Source: Apophysomyces variabilis
Taxonomy: Eukaryota; Mucoromycota; Mucoromycetes; Mucorales; Mucoraceae
DNA length: 64,000 bases
Direction: 5' to 3'
NCBI GenBank assembly: GCA_002749535.1
Contig: MZZL01000392.1
Span: 253,229 to 317,228, forward strand
Part shown: in pieces, positions 11,720 to 22,064 of the stretch
Position numbering within the stretch: the first letter of the stretch is position 1
Layout: every line of letters starts with the position of its first letter
Position numbers and translations under genes: made by a program
The notes under the pieces: model-generated
Databases searched by the model: none
Told to the model about the DNA's origin: nothing
The model's input: the letters and a program-made list of their open reading frames with translations, nothing else

Positions 11720-12181
11720 TCTATGTGTGTGTGTCTTCGTTGTACATGAATTCATTTTACACTGTATCTCGTTCACACTTCCCATTTTCTGATGAGTCAA
11801 ATAATAATAATAATAAAGAGCACCGTTTTTCCGAAAGGACAGTTCTATTTACCTACGAGTTCGATATTGCCGCCAGCATGATCCCAATGATGATGTGAGA
11901 TAAACACACTTTTTTTTGAATTTGAATTTCAAAAAGAACGCAGGAATGTTCGATTATTGACAAGGAAAAAAAAAAAGAATTAAACCTCATCTCTTGTCTC
12001 TTTTGTTTCCCTCTTTTTCTTCTTTTTCTTTTTACCTTGATAATTTAGCACCTGTTTGACTAATGACATTCAGAATCTTGATAGGTTCAACCGGGTCAAT
12101 GACGGCTGCTTCCTTTGTCTTTTCATCAATCAATATATAGGAATAGTTGTCTTCGAGAACGGCAATGGGGATAATTTTCAT
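10874..12181 (-). CDS. GLO2: Hydroxyacylglutathione hydrolase (glyoxalase II)
   Basis: Hydrolyses S-lactoylglutathione to lactate and glutathione, the second step of methylglyoxal detoxification. Five exons (12036-12181, 11853-11908, 11377-11572, 11163-11304, 10874-11089) give 251 aa, the usual length for the cytosolic enzyme. Start '[17 protein letters not shown]' is typical. Metal-ligand motifs of the metallo-beta-lactamase fold are all present: [11 protein letters not shown] (an S replaces the usual T), 'TPCHTKGHV', FTG-D-TLF, 'GCGR'-equivalent 'GIGKFFEG', and '[10 protein letters not shown]'. The C-terminal substrate-binding domain ends '[12 protein letters not shown]', matching the family's N-P-F-L-R. 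The 56-nt second exon carries the whole HxHxDH motif. CT-rich simple repeats occupy the third intron region and the promoter. Confidence 0.93.
11685..11733. repeat. (CT)n / (TG)n microsatellite in glyoxalase II intron
   Basis: Alternating tc/ct run with short interruptions followed by tgtgtgtgtg. It lies inside the intron between exons 11853-11908 and 11377-11572. Confidence 0.8.
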
Positions 12182-14074
12182 CGTCTAAGAAATTGGATTT
12201 TTCTGGCGGTTTGAGGGTTGTTCGTTTACGTGTTGTCGTTCTTATAACACAAAAAGAGAGAGATAAAAAGGAGAAAAAGACAAAAAGTGTCTTGGATCAA
12301 TGAGTTCATTTATATGTGCGATTTTTTTTCCTTTTAGAAACTTCTTCATGGAAAATCAAACAAGTCCGAAGAAACGAATCTGGTTCCCTATAGTGTGAAT
12401 CTCTCTCTCTCTCTCTCTCTCTGTTTAATTCTCTCTTGCTTTATTTACCCTTACTCTGGTCTCTCTGTGTCTCTCTTTTGCTTTCGGTTTATTGATGAAC
12501 CTTCTCCTCACTATTTCCCCCATACGAAACCCCTCTTCTGTCTGTCTCTCTGTTTCTGTCTCTCTCTCTTGTATAATGCACACACACACACACTGTCTTT
12601 TGTTTCTATCTCTCTCTCTCCTCTCTTCGTTCTCATAGTAAATTTCAAATCTCGGTTACTCTCCAAAATTTAGCTCTCAGGGCCCGTGCTTCCACTTTTT
12701 TTTCTTCCTATCTATTTTATATCCCAGCGAAACCCTTGAATGGATCGAGAAAAAAAATCAGATATTATAGTCGGAAATTCAACTGACAAAATGGTCGCAG
12801 CATGGTGGCGTTTGTTCTTCGTCATCCTTACCCTTCATCATGCCTCACCCATGAGTTCATCTCACCATGTCAAAATCGTAAAATAGAACAAACCAATAAC
12901 CCACTTGCTTGTCTAAAATATGCTTGAAACCAGCATAAGTCAATGGTAAAAAACAAGTCTTGTCAAGCATGGGATCTCTGTAACCCAACTTTTTTTTCTT
13001 TTTCTGTTTCTCCGCAGAAAATGGGAAACACACATTATATCACTTGTGGAATCGATGACAGGGCATCCTTTTCGCTGGTTCTGTGTTTGAAATCCTATTT
13101 TAGCCCTTCTCAAACTTGGTCTTACCGTAGATTGGGTTGTTTGTATTTTCATTGTGGAATGAGAAAACATCGTGAGAGAAAAATAGAAGGCAATTTCGCT
13201 TTAAATCAGTAGCTGTAACACACCAGCAAAAAAGAAAGTATACTATATTTTGACAGTGTGTCTTTATCACTGGCTCATGACAATGTTTCCAAAAAGAAAT
13301 GGACCGCTCTTGATTTCGAGAATGGAACTTTTGATTTTTTTTTGCGCTTTCCAAATATGGAGGTTCCTTTTCAAACACCGTTGTCGGATGATCTATTTTT
13401 ACGTGTTCCCATGCATGTCGTTGCTGTGTACACGTTGCCATGGTTTCCCGTGCGCCCGTCACGCATTGGTTTCGGTTTCCAATCAAAAAGGGGGTTACGG
13501 ATAAGAAAAATAAACTTCACGGACATGTCTATGTCTATCACTTGATACCAGCATTTCTTTTCCTGCCGTACCGTAATAGGCATGACAAAAGCGTTCTGTC
13601 GTAGGTCATTCAACAGGATGCGACCAGAAAGACGTAGAAAACCAAAACAACAAAGAAATTGAAACATAACAAAATTGACACACACTTATCCATGGAGAAC
13701 AAAGCCTCTTTATTTCAAGAAATGTCTATCAACTGCTTGTCCACTTCACTGCATATCCATGAATAGATACGTCGTTCCCTGGTAGTAACGCTGTCGTTGC
13801 TTGTATCTTATTCTAGCAATAGCCTTCATAATATATATACGTCACAAAGCTTGCAAGAAGGCTACGATTGTGGTATATTGGCGACAATGACATCTAACCT
13901 ACTGTGACCTGTAAAATACAAGGAAGGATTTGGTAGGGACCGCTTGTGGAGAATTCAAATTTTCAATAGTAGAGCTGTTTTCTTTTACTCAGGTATCTAC
14001 GGACAACCGAACAATAGTACACGATCACACGATGCTTACTAACCAAGTGGCTTCAAACGTGCGCGGTATCTAAG
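12182..14074. other. Gene-free stretch with simple repeats
   Basis: Contains (CT)n runs at about 12400-12422 and 12540-12570, an (AC)n run at about 12578-12593, and pyrimidine-rich DNA in between; this part is the promoter side of glyoxalase II. From about 12700 to 14074 overlapping open frames exist on both strands but none shows a recognisable domain or splice pattern. I see no RNA gene. Confidence 0.4.
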
Positions 14075-15691
14075 GCGTAACGATGTATTCGATCCTGACT
14101 TCCTCCTCGGATTTGTTTTCAAGTTCAGCAGCTACCTTTTCAGCATCAGCATCGGTTAGGTAAATTATGCCATCCCAGGTACAAAAGCAGTATTCGACGT
14201 CGCCTACAGGCTCCTTCACCTATTTAATCCAAGCGCCCTATTGTTTCTTTCTCGTATCCGTTCTGATTCATTCATTTGTATAAGTTTGCAGAAATAAAGT
14301 TCGTGTCCGCCTATATCAAGTGCCTTGAAATTTAGCTTCGGGTAATAGACCATCCGAGATGGCCCAAACCGACCAGTATATTCGCATGACAAAGAAGTAA
14401 CGGAAAGGCAATATTGCGACAACTACAGGTATACTTTGTCTTCAATATCCACTACCTGCATGACCAATCGTTTAAACCTGGATTGATGCATATGTTGGCT
14501 GACATACTTGTACTTATGCGTTTCCCTTAAATCCATAGACGTTCCAGGCCCTTGAAAGTCTCCAGAATCCAGTCTATGTTCACTGTACCCACGTTTGCTG
14601 TGACTGTTACATCGAACTATAGCCGGACATGCCCTTAGTGGTTCTAGCTTTCTCCAATTCTCTTGTCTATAACCAGCCGAATGGTGACCTTGGAAAGCGT
14701 TCTACAGAATATAGCGATTGTTGTATCAAACAGATTCCAATCCAATTCTTCCGCAATTCGGGTGTCTGTAAGAGGCGGGCCGCATCTTTGCAAGCAGATC
14801 AAGACAAGCAAGGGAAGTCACGAGTTTAGTCCGCAAAAAAATCTCTTGAAATGCTTGCATGACTTCAAAAGCAGCATGTTTTCGTATATCGCTTGCCCTT
14901 TAGAAAGGTTAACTGTTTCATCGTGCGCATACTTGCGCCCAAAATACTTTCCCCAGCTTCCGGATGTACTGAATCATAATTCAAGGTCGCGCACAGTGTG
15001 GCAGGGTACGACATGCTGCGGTACTTCTCCTCAAGGTGTTATTGAATCTAAGCTGAACTGGGAAAGACGAGGAAGACTGTTATGAAGGAAGTCTATATAG
15101 TTGAATGACAGAGTTTCGTTGTCCTGCCGAAAGGGGTAAAATATACCGAAATTCTCAAGTTTTAGGTCATCGCGAGACCGAACTGTTAAATAGGCTCGAC
15201 CCACAACTTTAGGCTCTCCGACATTATGTGCAACATGGTAAGAACGATCCCTGAGAAATCTTGCCAGGAAAGATGTAGGCGGGGGTTGTAGCAGTCTTTA
15301 ATAGCGAGATTCCAAAGATGCTTCCGTTTTTGAAAGAGCTTGTACATATCCTCGTCGCGGTATACAGCTTCAAGTACTTCGGTCACAAAGGAAACAGGGA
15401 TGCGGGAAAACTTAATTAAATAATATCATGCCTTATACAGTTTGCTATCTGGAGCCACCGTACATAATGATCAAACAATTTGTGCGGTGCTCGGTTGACA
15501 AATGTATCAATAAGCGTTTGCGACATGACCACAACTTCGCCATACAGCTTTGGTATTAAACCAGCATGCCAATGGTAGCAGACACGAACGAGCGTAGCCA
15601 GTATCTTGCGTGGCAAACGATGAGCGACATTCCGTGAGATATCGGGATATAACTTGTCATTTTGAGGGTTATATAGTGCTTTCTCGGTCAT
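14075..15691 (-). pseudogene. F-box/LRR-like gene relic
   Basis: Read on the minus strand from an ATG at 15691. The N-terminus keeps 'SRNVAHRLPRKILATLVRVCYHWHAGLIPKLY' in pieces and 'VNRAPHKLFDHYVRWLQI', then stops at 15416. A second frame (15386-15186) carries 'DMYKLFQKRKHLWNLAI', aligned with the 'KMYLNLREWKHLQSI' segment of the intact copy at 26.4 kb. The C-terminal part holds 'SLSCEYTGRFGPSRMVYYP', 'LNFKALDI' and 'IQMNESERIRERN' (14422-14216), then 'VGDVEYCFCTWDGIIYL' to about 14075. Total span (about 540 codons) is close to family length, so decay is by many small indels and stops rather than a large insertion. Confidence 0.8.
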
Positions 15692-16406
15692 AGTCCCCAA
15701 AATAAGCGTTCGATAACCACAGAAACAAAGGTCTGAAAAGCTGCCTTTTTTTCTCTGTTTATTGACTATCGTATGCCGAGCCAGGTAACGTTGGCTGATA
15801 CTTTGTTTATGTGAAATGAATGACATTGCGACGCCGCATCTCTTCTAGCTAACGGCTTTACCTTCTCTTGCTCCTTTGCAAGCTAACAATGTTTGAATAT
15901 TGGGCCGGTCTTCTGATATTTGATTTTTGTTTTCGTATCATTTGCCTCTTGTCAAGTTCAGTGCGTTAATAACATAGTTTAGCACGTACTGTTCGTCGGC
16001 AATTGCAGCTAATAATTTTTGTCCGCTATGATTGTCGGTATTAATTTCTACATTTGACACGAACCATGTTTTCTCGAATCCTTTGCACTTCTTTCTCCAT
16101 TTGAATATGGGCTTTCGCTTGTTAGCATTTAACCGCTTCTTCTCTGGTAATTGCCCCGGCTTTTCAAAACGGTACTTTGTAATTGCGTTTGCAGAGCTTT
16201 ATGTCTGCTAATGAGAAGCTGCTTTGTTAAGAAGACATGCAATTTTATTTGTGTCATTGTTATTGAATACGACAATGTCACATCGCTTCGCCTACGAAGA
16301 ATGAAACCAGGCTTGTACAATAAGCGAACCTATCAATTGTAACCATAAGCTATCTGTTGCTACAATATTAACGGGTACGAATATAACAAAAGATCAACGT
16401 GTCGCT

Positions 16407-16479
16407 CCCAATAAGGTTGCTGATCCTCTCAGGCCTTTTGGCTAAGATCAAGTGTATTATCTGTTCCCAATAAGGTTGC
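16407..16479 (+). pseudogene. U2 snRNA 5' fragment inserted with target duplication
   Basis: Bases about 16423-16465 ('atcctctcaggccttttggctaag...tgtattatctgtt') match the conserved first ~43 nt of U2 snRNA, then stop abruptly. The fragment is bracketed by 14-nt direct repeats cccaataaggttgc at 16407-16420 and 16466-16479. The paralogous site in unit 2 (about 19683-19705) has only one such segment ('cgctcccaaaaaaattgctttt') and no insert. The branch-site-pairing GUAGUA is GUAUUA here, and everything 3' is missing, so this cannot be a working snRNA. It looks like a 3'-truncated retrocopy. Confidence 0.88.
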
Positions 16480-17179
16480 TTTTCCCAAACAACATCAAAT
16501 ATTTTCCTCTAAACAAACAATGAAGCGCAGTGAAGGAAGTTCCATCTGATCTTTGGTCTCTCCTTCCTTTACTTCTTGTCTTCTGATGTTGTAAACAACG
16601 CTTTCTTAATTTGGCTGCGAACCATCTCTGACAAACAATATCCATGTTCACTTCTGCTTTTGCTTTTTCTTAAGGGAGTGTCTAATAGGATAGAAATACT
16701 TGAGGATAAGAGGACACATGACATGTTGAGGAAAGGTGGTCTGCGAAGATTTAGACGTGTAGTAGCATAGTATAACCCTTGCTGTCATGGACTGAATTCA
16801 GCTTTTAAGCATATGGATGAATATATGATGCGATATTTTTATTTTGATACAAATACTAGGTTTTAGATACGTTTACACTATAGCAGATGGTATAAATCAT
16901 AATGACGACTGCCGTTAGTAGACATTGTTTATACGGCATTATGAGGAATTCCGTGCCTTTGTTAGTTGGTAATATTGATAGAGGATTACGTACGGTAGTG
17001 GTGTCTGTTGCACCTTACGATCATCAGCTATATTACACAACATTCTAATGCATATGACATTGAAGTCTAGTATACATGGCTGTTGTTTGGTTACGAAAGG
17101 CTATTGCATCTCGTTTTCAGAGGAGTGAACTACGTCTCATGGAAAACATTTCGTTACCAATTCAGACTTAACAACCATT

Positions 17180-17400
17180 ACATGCGCTCCTGTTCTGACG
17201 ATTTTCGGACGAATATGAGTCATGTTTCCCTTGCATGGCGAATACAAACCTCTTAACCATAACACAAACGTATCAGATGTAACACAAGCTCTTCTACTAC
17301 GGAGCAAACTTTTCAGACTCGGTATAAACTTCTCAACCTTAAAACAAGGTTTTCAACCGTGATACAACCTTCTGAATCACAATAAGAACTTTTAAAGTAC
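17180..17400. repeat. Degenerate ~20-22-nt tandem repeats upstream of small ORF
   Basis: Successive blocks such as 'cttctcaaccttaaaacaag', 'gttttcaaccgtgatacaac' and 'cttctgaatcacaataagaac' are variants of one unit. The same array, diverged, sits about 200-350 bases upstream of the second copy of the small ORF (about 20460-20590). Confidence 0.55.
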
Positions 17401-17637
17401 CTATTTTGTAGCAGGGAAACTGAGCGTCAGATCAAAACAACAGTCGTATATGTTCCTTTTTAGAAAGGTTTTGACAAATTTGAAGACATACACGCGTACA
17501 CAAAATGTGTGCATCATCCTTATATTAGCTGTGCATGACCATTCGTACGAACAAATTTCAGGATCATTGTTCGTATTTAATCTCAAGTCTATCTTTCCAT
17601 CTTTTTTTTTCTTCTCTTAACCATCAAGACCAATAAA

Positions 17638-17898
17638 ATGAGACTAGCCGTTATCAAGAGAGCACTCGCCGAAAACCGCCTTGGCTTCGAAGTCCTCTCT
17701 ATCACCAATGCAGATGCAGAAACCTTTTCTAAACTTCCAGTGTTTGTCAAAGCCGGCGTTGAGAAATGGATCGAAACAAATAAGGATATTGGCGAACATG
17801 ACAATGTGATGGACTTGAAGATTGATGACGTTGAAGTTGTGGTTCGACTTAAGATTAAACCCGTTGCCACCTTTGATTCTGTAAATCAAACCCTGTAA
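17638..17898 (+). CDS. Small 86-aa protein, unrecognised family (copy 1)
   Basis: Single-exon frame starting 'MRLAVIKRALAENRLGFEVL', with 'FSKLPVFVKAGVEKWIE', 'DIGEHDNVMDLKIDD' and 'IKPVATFDSV'. No signal peptide, membrane segment or known motif. It is the only one of three copies in this window with an uninterrupted frame (the others: about 20821-21068 and minus-strand 59491-59759). A T/C-rich stretch directly precedes the ATG, and a region from 'cattcgtacgaacaaatttcagg' to the ATG is conserved between copies. Conservation across copies supports a real protein, but its function is unknown. Confidence 0.6.
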   Translation: MRLAVIKRALAENRLGFEVLSITNADAETFSKLPVFVKAGVEKWIETNKDIGEHDNVMDLKIDDVEVVVRLKIKPVATFDSVNQTL

Positions 17899-18937
17899 CT
17901 GTATCTAACTGCATACCAAATAAAGACAACCTTATAAGATTTAATGCTTATGGTGAAGATCGATTTGACTTAGTACTGGCTCTGTAGAATATCAAAATGC
18001 AATATAATTTTCCAAACCTTTCAAACATAGCAATCAATTCAGTTGAATCTGTTGATTTTTCTAGAAGAATCTAAAAAACTGCTTAGAATATATCAGAGAA
18101 ACAGTGAGATAAATATTCGTAGTTACAACTTGGTAAATTTCACTTGGTTTCACAGTCGCCGAACCTTTGAAACCCATAAGAGCTGGAGCTGATTTGTATC
18201 CATGGGATTCCTAAAATCAGACAAGTTCCAAATATAAAAAAGATCTTTACTAAATAGAGGAGATTTCTTGACTGAGGAAAGAGCTGGAAAAGTATGCTCA
18301 GCAAACGTGCGAGTACCTTTGCGAATGCCAGAAATTCTGGACAGTGCCTCACCTCCAAAGGCTTGTCATTTCGAAAGGCAAAAGCATGGAGTTACATCGA
18401 TTAATATTTTCATTGCATGGAGGATGATTGATAGTATACAAATCACATCAAGTGTCCATAATAAAAAAAAAGTGATTTGTGACCCGGAAATATCAGTAAC
18501 ATATCGCAATTATAAGCGATCTGCACCTTAAGATGACAGGATATAACTCGTTGTTAAGGCCATAGCCAGCGCGTTTTCCCTTGTAGCCAAAAGTTCTTCG
18601 ATAACCACGCCAGCAAGTTCTAATGAGTAGCATAAGATCGGTATCTAAGTGCTTCTTTTTTCTCCGTCTTTGATTACCGTAGGCTGAGCCGGGTAACGTT
18701 GGCTGATACTTAGCTTATGTTACACTAATGACGTTCCAACCCAACATTTCTTATTACAAGCGCCTTTGCCTTCTTTCTACTCATTTGTAAATAAAGAATG
18801 TTCGAGAAGTGTGCCATTCTTGGGTATTCGATTTTTTGATTTCCGTATAATTTTTTCCCTTGTGATATTCACTGCGTCAACAGCTTTAGTTTAGTGCAAA
18901 CTGTAAAACAGCGTTTGCACCCAATATTGTTCGTTCT

Positions 18938-19293
18938 TGTGAATACGTCGTTGTATTAGTGTGGCTTCCTAGTACTTGTGGTCCGTGAGCAGGATGATCG
19001 GAATTAAACTGTTTCTATTTACAGTGAACTTCTCTAGTTTCGGACACCAACTGTACTTCTTCACTAAATCACAGATCTATCACCAAGATCGAAGACAAAG
19101 TGACTCTGCTCTGTCACAGTCATTGTACTTAGCTAAATCATATCAAACATCTATTGCCGAGAGGAATGCTCACTAATTGCAATTCTGCAGAGGATTGAAT
19201 AATTATAAATAGGCAGATAAGTTAAATGAAATCAAGATATACAATAGTGTCGAAGGATTCTATCTGTCTCTTTTCACATTCACATATATCTCA
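18938..19293. mobile_element. Solo LTR (356 bp) with 5-bp target duplication
   Basis: Begins TGTGAATACGTCG and ends ATATCTCA. Flanked by gttct at 18933-18937 and 19294-19298. A TATA box (tataaata) lies at 19204-19211. The same element, about as long, recurs at 24154-24506 with a different target duplication. Unit 1 of the surrounding duplication lacks it: there 'gtccgctatgattg' corresponds to the joined flanks 'gttctctgtgatgattg'. Confidence 0.9.
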
Positions 19294-20820
19294 GTTCTCT
19301 GTGATGATTGAAATCAACGTTCTACATTTGAAATGAACTATGTTGCGTTAAATGCTTTATAATATTTTTCATTGTACGTGGGTCTTCTGACGATATCAGT
19401 GAACCGCTTCTTTCCATAGTAATCGCTCCGGCTTTTGGAACCGGTACTTTGTAATTTCCTTTGCGGAGCTTTATGGCTGCTGGTGAGAAGCTGCTTTGTT
19501 AGAAGACATTTGCAAACTTGTTCAATTCATTGTTACTGAATACGACGAATGAAACCAGGTTTGAACAGTAAGCGAACTTATCAACTGTAGTTGCTACTAT
19601 AGATCTGGTTACAGGAACGTAACCATAAGCTATCTGTTACTACGATATTAACGGGTTTGAAGTCTATAATAAATTATCAATATGTCGCTCCCAAAAAAAT
19701 TGCTTTTCCCAAACAACATTATATATTTTCCTTTAAACAAACATGGAAGCGCAATGAAGGAAGTTCCAGCTCATCGTCGGTCTCTCCTTCCTTTACTTCT
19801 CGTTTTCTGACATTGTAAACAACGTTTTATTAATTTGGCTGCGAACTATTTGTGGCAAACGATATCTATTTTCATTGCTGCTTTTTTCTACTTTAAGAAG
19901 CTGGTTAATAAAATAGAATACTTGAAAACAACAAAATACATCATATGTTGGAGGAAACGTGATCTGCGAAGATTTAAAAGTGTAATAACATAATATAGCA
20001 TTATTATCATGGACTGAATTCAGCTTTTGAACATTGGATCAATATATAATGCAATACTCTTATTCTGATACAAGTACTAGGCCTTTGATACGTTTTTACT
20101 AGAGGAAACGGGATATGAACCGTACAATAATGATTGCCGTCAGAAGATGGCGCTTATGCGCCGTTTTGAGGGGTTGCGTGCTTTTGTTGCTTGGTAACAC
20201 TTAATGGAGAATCGTCTGCCGTAGTGATGTCTGTATCATATTGACATTATTAATTAGAGGATAAAGCCCTAAATTCAGACGAATGCAAGCCTTGTACGGA
20301 TGACTTTTGTTGGTTACAGGCGACTGTTGCATCTCGTTTCTAGACGATTAAACCGGATCTCACGAAACCCTCCGTTACCCATTCCGACCAACAGCCATTA
20401 CATGCGTTCCTGTTCTAGTGAGCTTCGACGAATATGAGTCATATTTCCCTTGCATGGCGATACAACCTTATGAAACGTAACACAACATTTTTTATCACAG
20501 TACAAGTACAAACTTCGCAACCATAAAACAAGCTTTTCAACCTTAATATAGGCTTCTGAATCAGAACAGAAATTTTTAAACTATCTCCTTTTTTCCTTTT
20601 TTTGGAAGAGAAGCTGAGCATCAGATCAAGCAACAGTCGTATAGTTCCTTTTTAGAAAAGCTTTGACGAATTTGAACTCGTGCAAGCGTACACAAAATGT
20701 ATGCATCATCCTTACCATAGTTGTACGTCACCATTCGTACGAACAAATTTCAGGATCTTCGTTCATATTTAATCCCAAGTGTATCTCTCTTCCTTTTCCT
20801 TAACCATCAAGACAGACAAG

Positions 20821-21068
20821 ATGAAAATAGCCATTATCATGAAAGCATTTGCCAAAACCGCCTTGGCTTTGAAGTCCTCTACACCTTCAATGTGAATGAG
20901 GAAGCCTTTTCCAAGCTGCCGCTGATTGTCAAAACCGGAGTTAAAAAATGGATTGAACAAGACCAAGATATTGGCGAACATGACAATGTGATGCAGTTGA
21001 AGATCGATGACGGTGAAGCTTTTGTTAAACTTATTGTTAAACCTATTGCCACGTTCAGCTCAGTATAA
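20821..21068 (+). pseudogene. Small ORF, copy 2 (frameshifted)
   Basis: Homologous to the 86-aa gene at 17638. The ATG at 20821 opens 'MKIAIIMKAFAK' and a one-base deletion ('gccaaaacc' versus 'gccgaaaacc' in copy 1) then breaks the frame. The remainder, 'NRLGFEVLYTFNVNEEAFSK' through 'DIGEHDNVMQLKIDD' to 'IATFSSV', is intact in the shifted frame until TAA at 21066-21068. Confidence 0.7.
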
Positions 21069-21410
21069 TTCGCGCTGTAATTGTAGCTAACTAATACCAA
21101 ATAAAACAACCTTATTAAGGTTTAATGGCTTATGGTACAGATCGCTTAAACTCGCCACTAGTTTCGTAGGATTTCGAAATGCAGTGTATTCTTCAAAATC
21201 TTACGAATAGTAGCCAACTCTGTTGAATCTGTTGATTCTTCAGTGAGAATTTAAGAAACTGCTCAGAATATCTATCAGACAAAGACGAACATAGATATTC
21301 GCAGTTAAGTTGGTAAAATTTCATTTGGGTGCTTGCACAATTCTCGAGCCTTTAAAAGTCTGTCACACTCGAAGCGTATTAGAGTTCAGAGATATTTTAA
21401 GTCAGATAAG

Positions 21411-21614
21411 GTAATGATAAAAAGACCTTCGCTAGATAGAGGAGATCTCTTGATTGGGGAACAAGCTAAGAAGTGTGCTTGCGAAACGTGCAAGTACTGG
21501 TACGAATTATTCAAGCAAAGAATGCTGGAAAATCCGGACAGCGTGTCGCTGCCAACGGTTCATCGCTTCTATACCGAAAGGCAGGATGAATATCTCCCAA
21601 GGCATGGAGGGTGA
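21411..21614 (+). CDS. Short Cys-containing ORF, unrecognised
   Basis: Open frame 'MIKRPSLDRGDLLIGEQ', then 'KKCACETCKYWYELFKQRM' and 'DSVSLPTVHRFYTERQDEYL'. A corresponding, decayed segment exists in unit 1 near 18240-18400. It could be the last exon of a lost gene rather than an independent one. No function can be proposed. Confidence 0.25.
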   Translation, partial: VMIKRPSLDRGDLLIGEQAKKCACETCKYWYELFKQRMLENPDSVSLPTVHRFYTERQDEYLPRHGG

Positions 21615-21649
21615 AGTGGCTGATGAGGCAATTCCATATCGCTGAACGA

Positions 21650-22064
21650 CCCTTTTATTCAGACTATCCCAAAAGTGAGGGAACAAGTGACCAGTTATTG
21701 GTCTTGTATAAACACGTAAGAGGATATGCTTGACTTCGGGAATTTTAGGAACCACGCTGCTGCTACTACGATTGGTATTAATCAAAGCCAAGGCAACGGG
21801 CCATTACACTTTAATTTTCTCTCTTTAAATGCCGCCTAGTTAAACAGTCTATAGTATACGACTACGTACGGCTCGTTTGCCTCTAATTTGCGAGGATAAT
21901 TTATTGATAGCAAAGTCATAGAAAACGCTACATCATGTAACAAGCGCAGTTAAATATCAGTATGCTTCAAGTACAAGACGAGATAAATATGTAATTATCC
22001 AATGCACGATCATGGTTAATTATCAAGCACTTGTTCCCCGCCATTGTTTTCCCTTGCTGACCGG
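21650..22064. other. Intergenic, nothing recognised
   Basis: No supported coding, RNA or repeat feature; it lies 3' of the gene ending at 22065. Confidence 0.35.

Larger units (their letters stand above)
15695..18440. repeat. Tandem duplication, unit 1
   Basis: Diverged direct duplicate of 18590-21620. Shared landmarks are 'aacgttggctgatactt', 'ccggcttt', 'ggagctttatg/gagctttatgtctgctaatgag', 'cccaaacaacat', 'ggaagttcca/c', the small ORF, and the tail with 'gacagtgcctc/gacagcgtgtc'. Unit 1 lacks the solo LTR present in unit 2 but carries a U2 snRNA fragment absent from unit 2. Its left edge abuts the upstream region of the F-box relic at 14.1-15.7 kb. Confidence 0.75.
18590..21620. repeat. 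Tandem duplication, unit 2
   Basis: Diverged copy of unit 1 (15695-18440) with the same order of landmarks. It contains the solo LTR at 18938-19293, lacks the U2 insertion, carries the frameshifted copy of the small ORF, and ends near 21620. Confidence 0.75.

Noticed and set aside
13250..13685. Overlapping open frames of about 90-130 codons on both strands
   Set aside because: Compositionally ordinary, no family resemblance, no splice pattern; probably chance.
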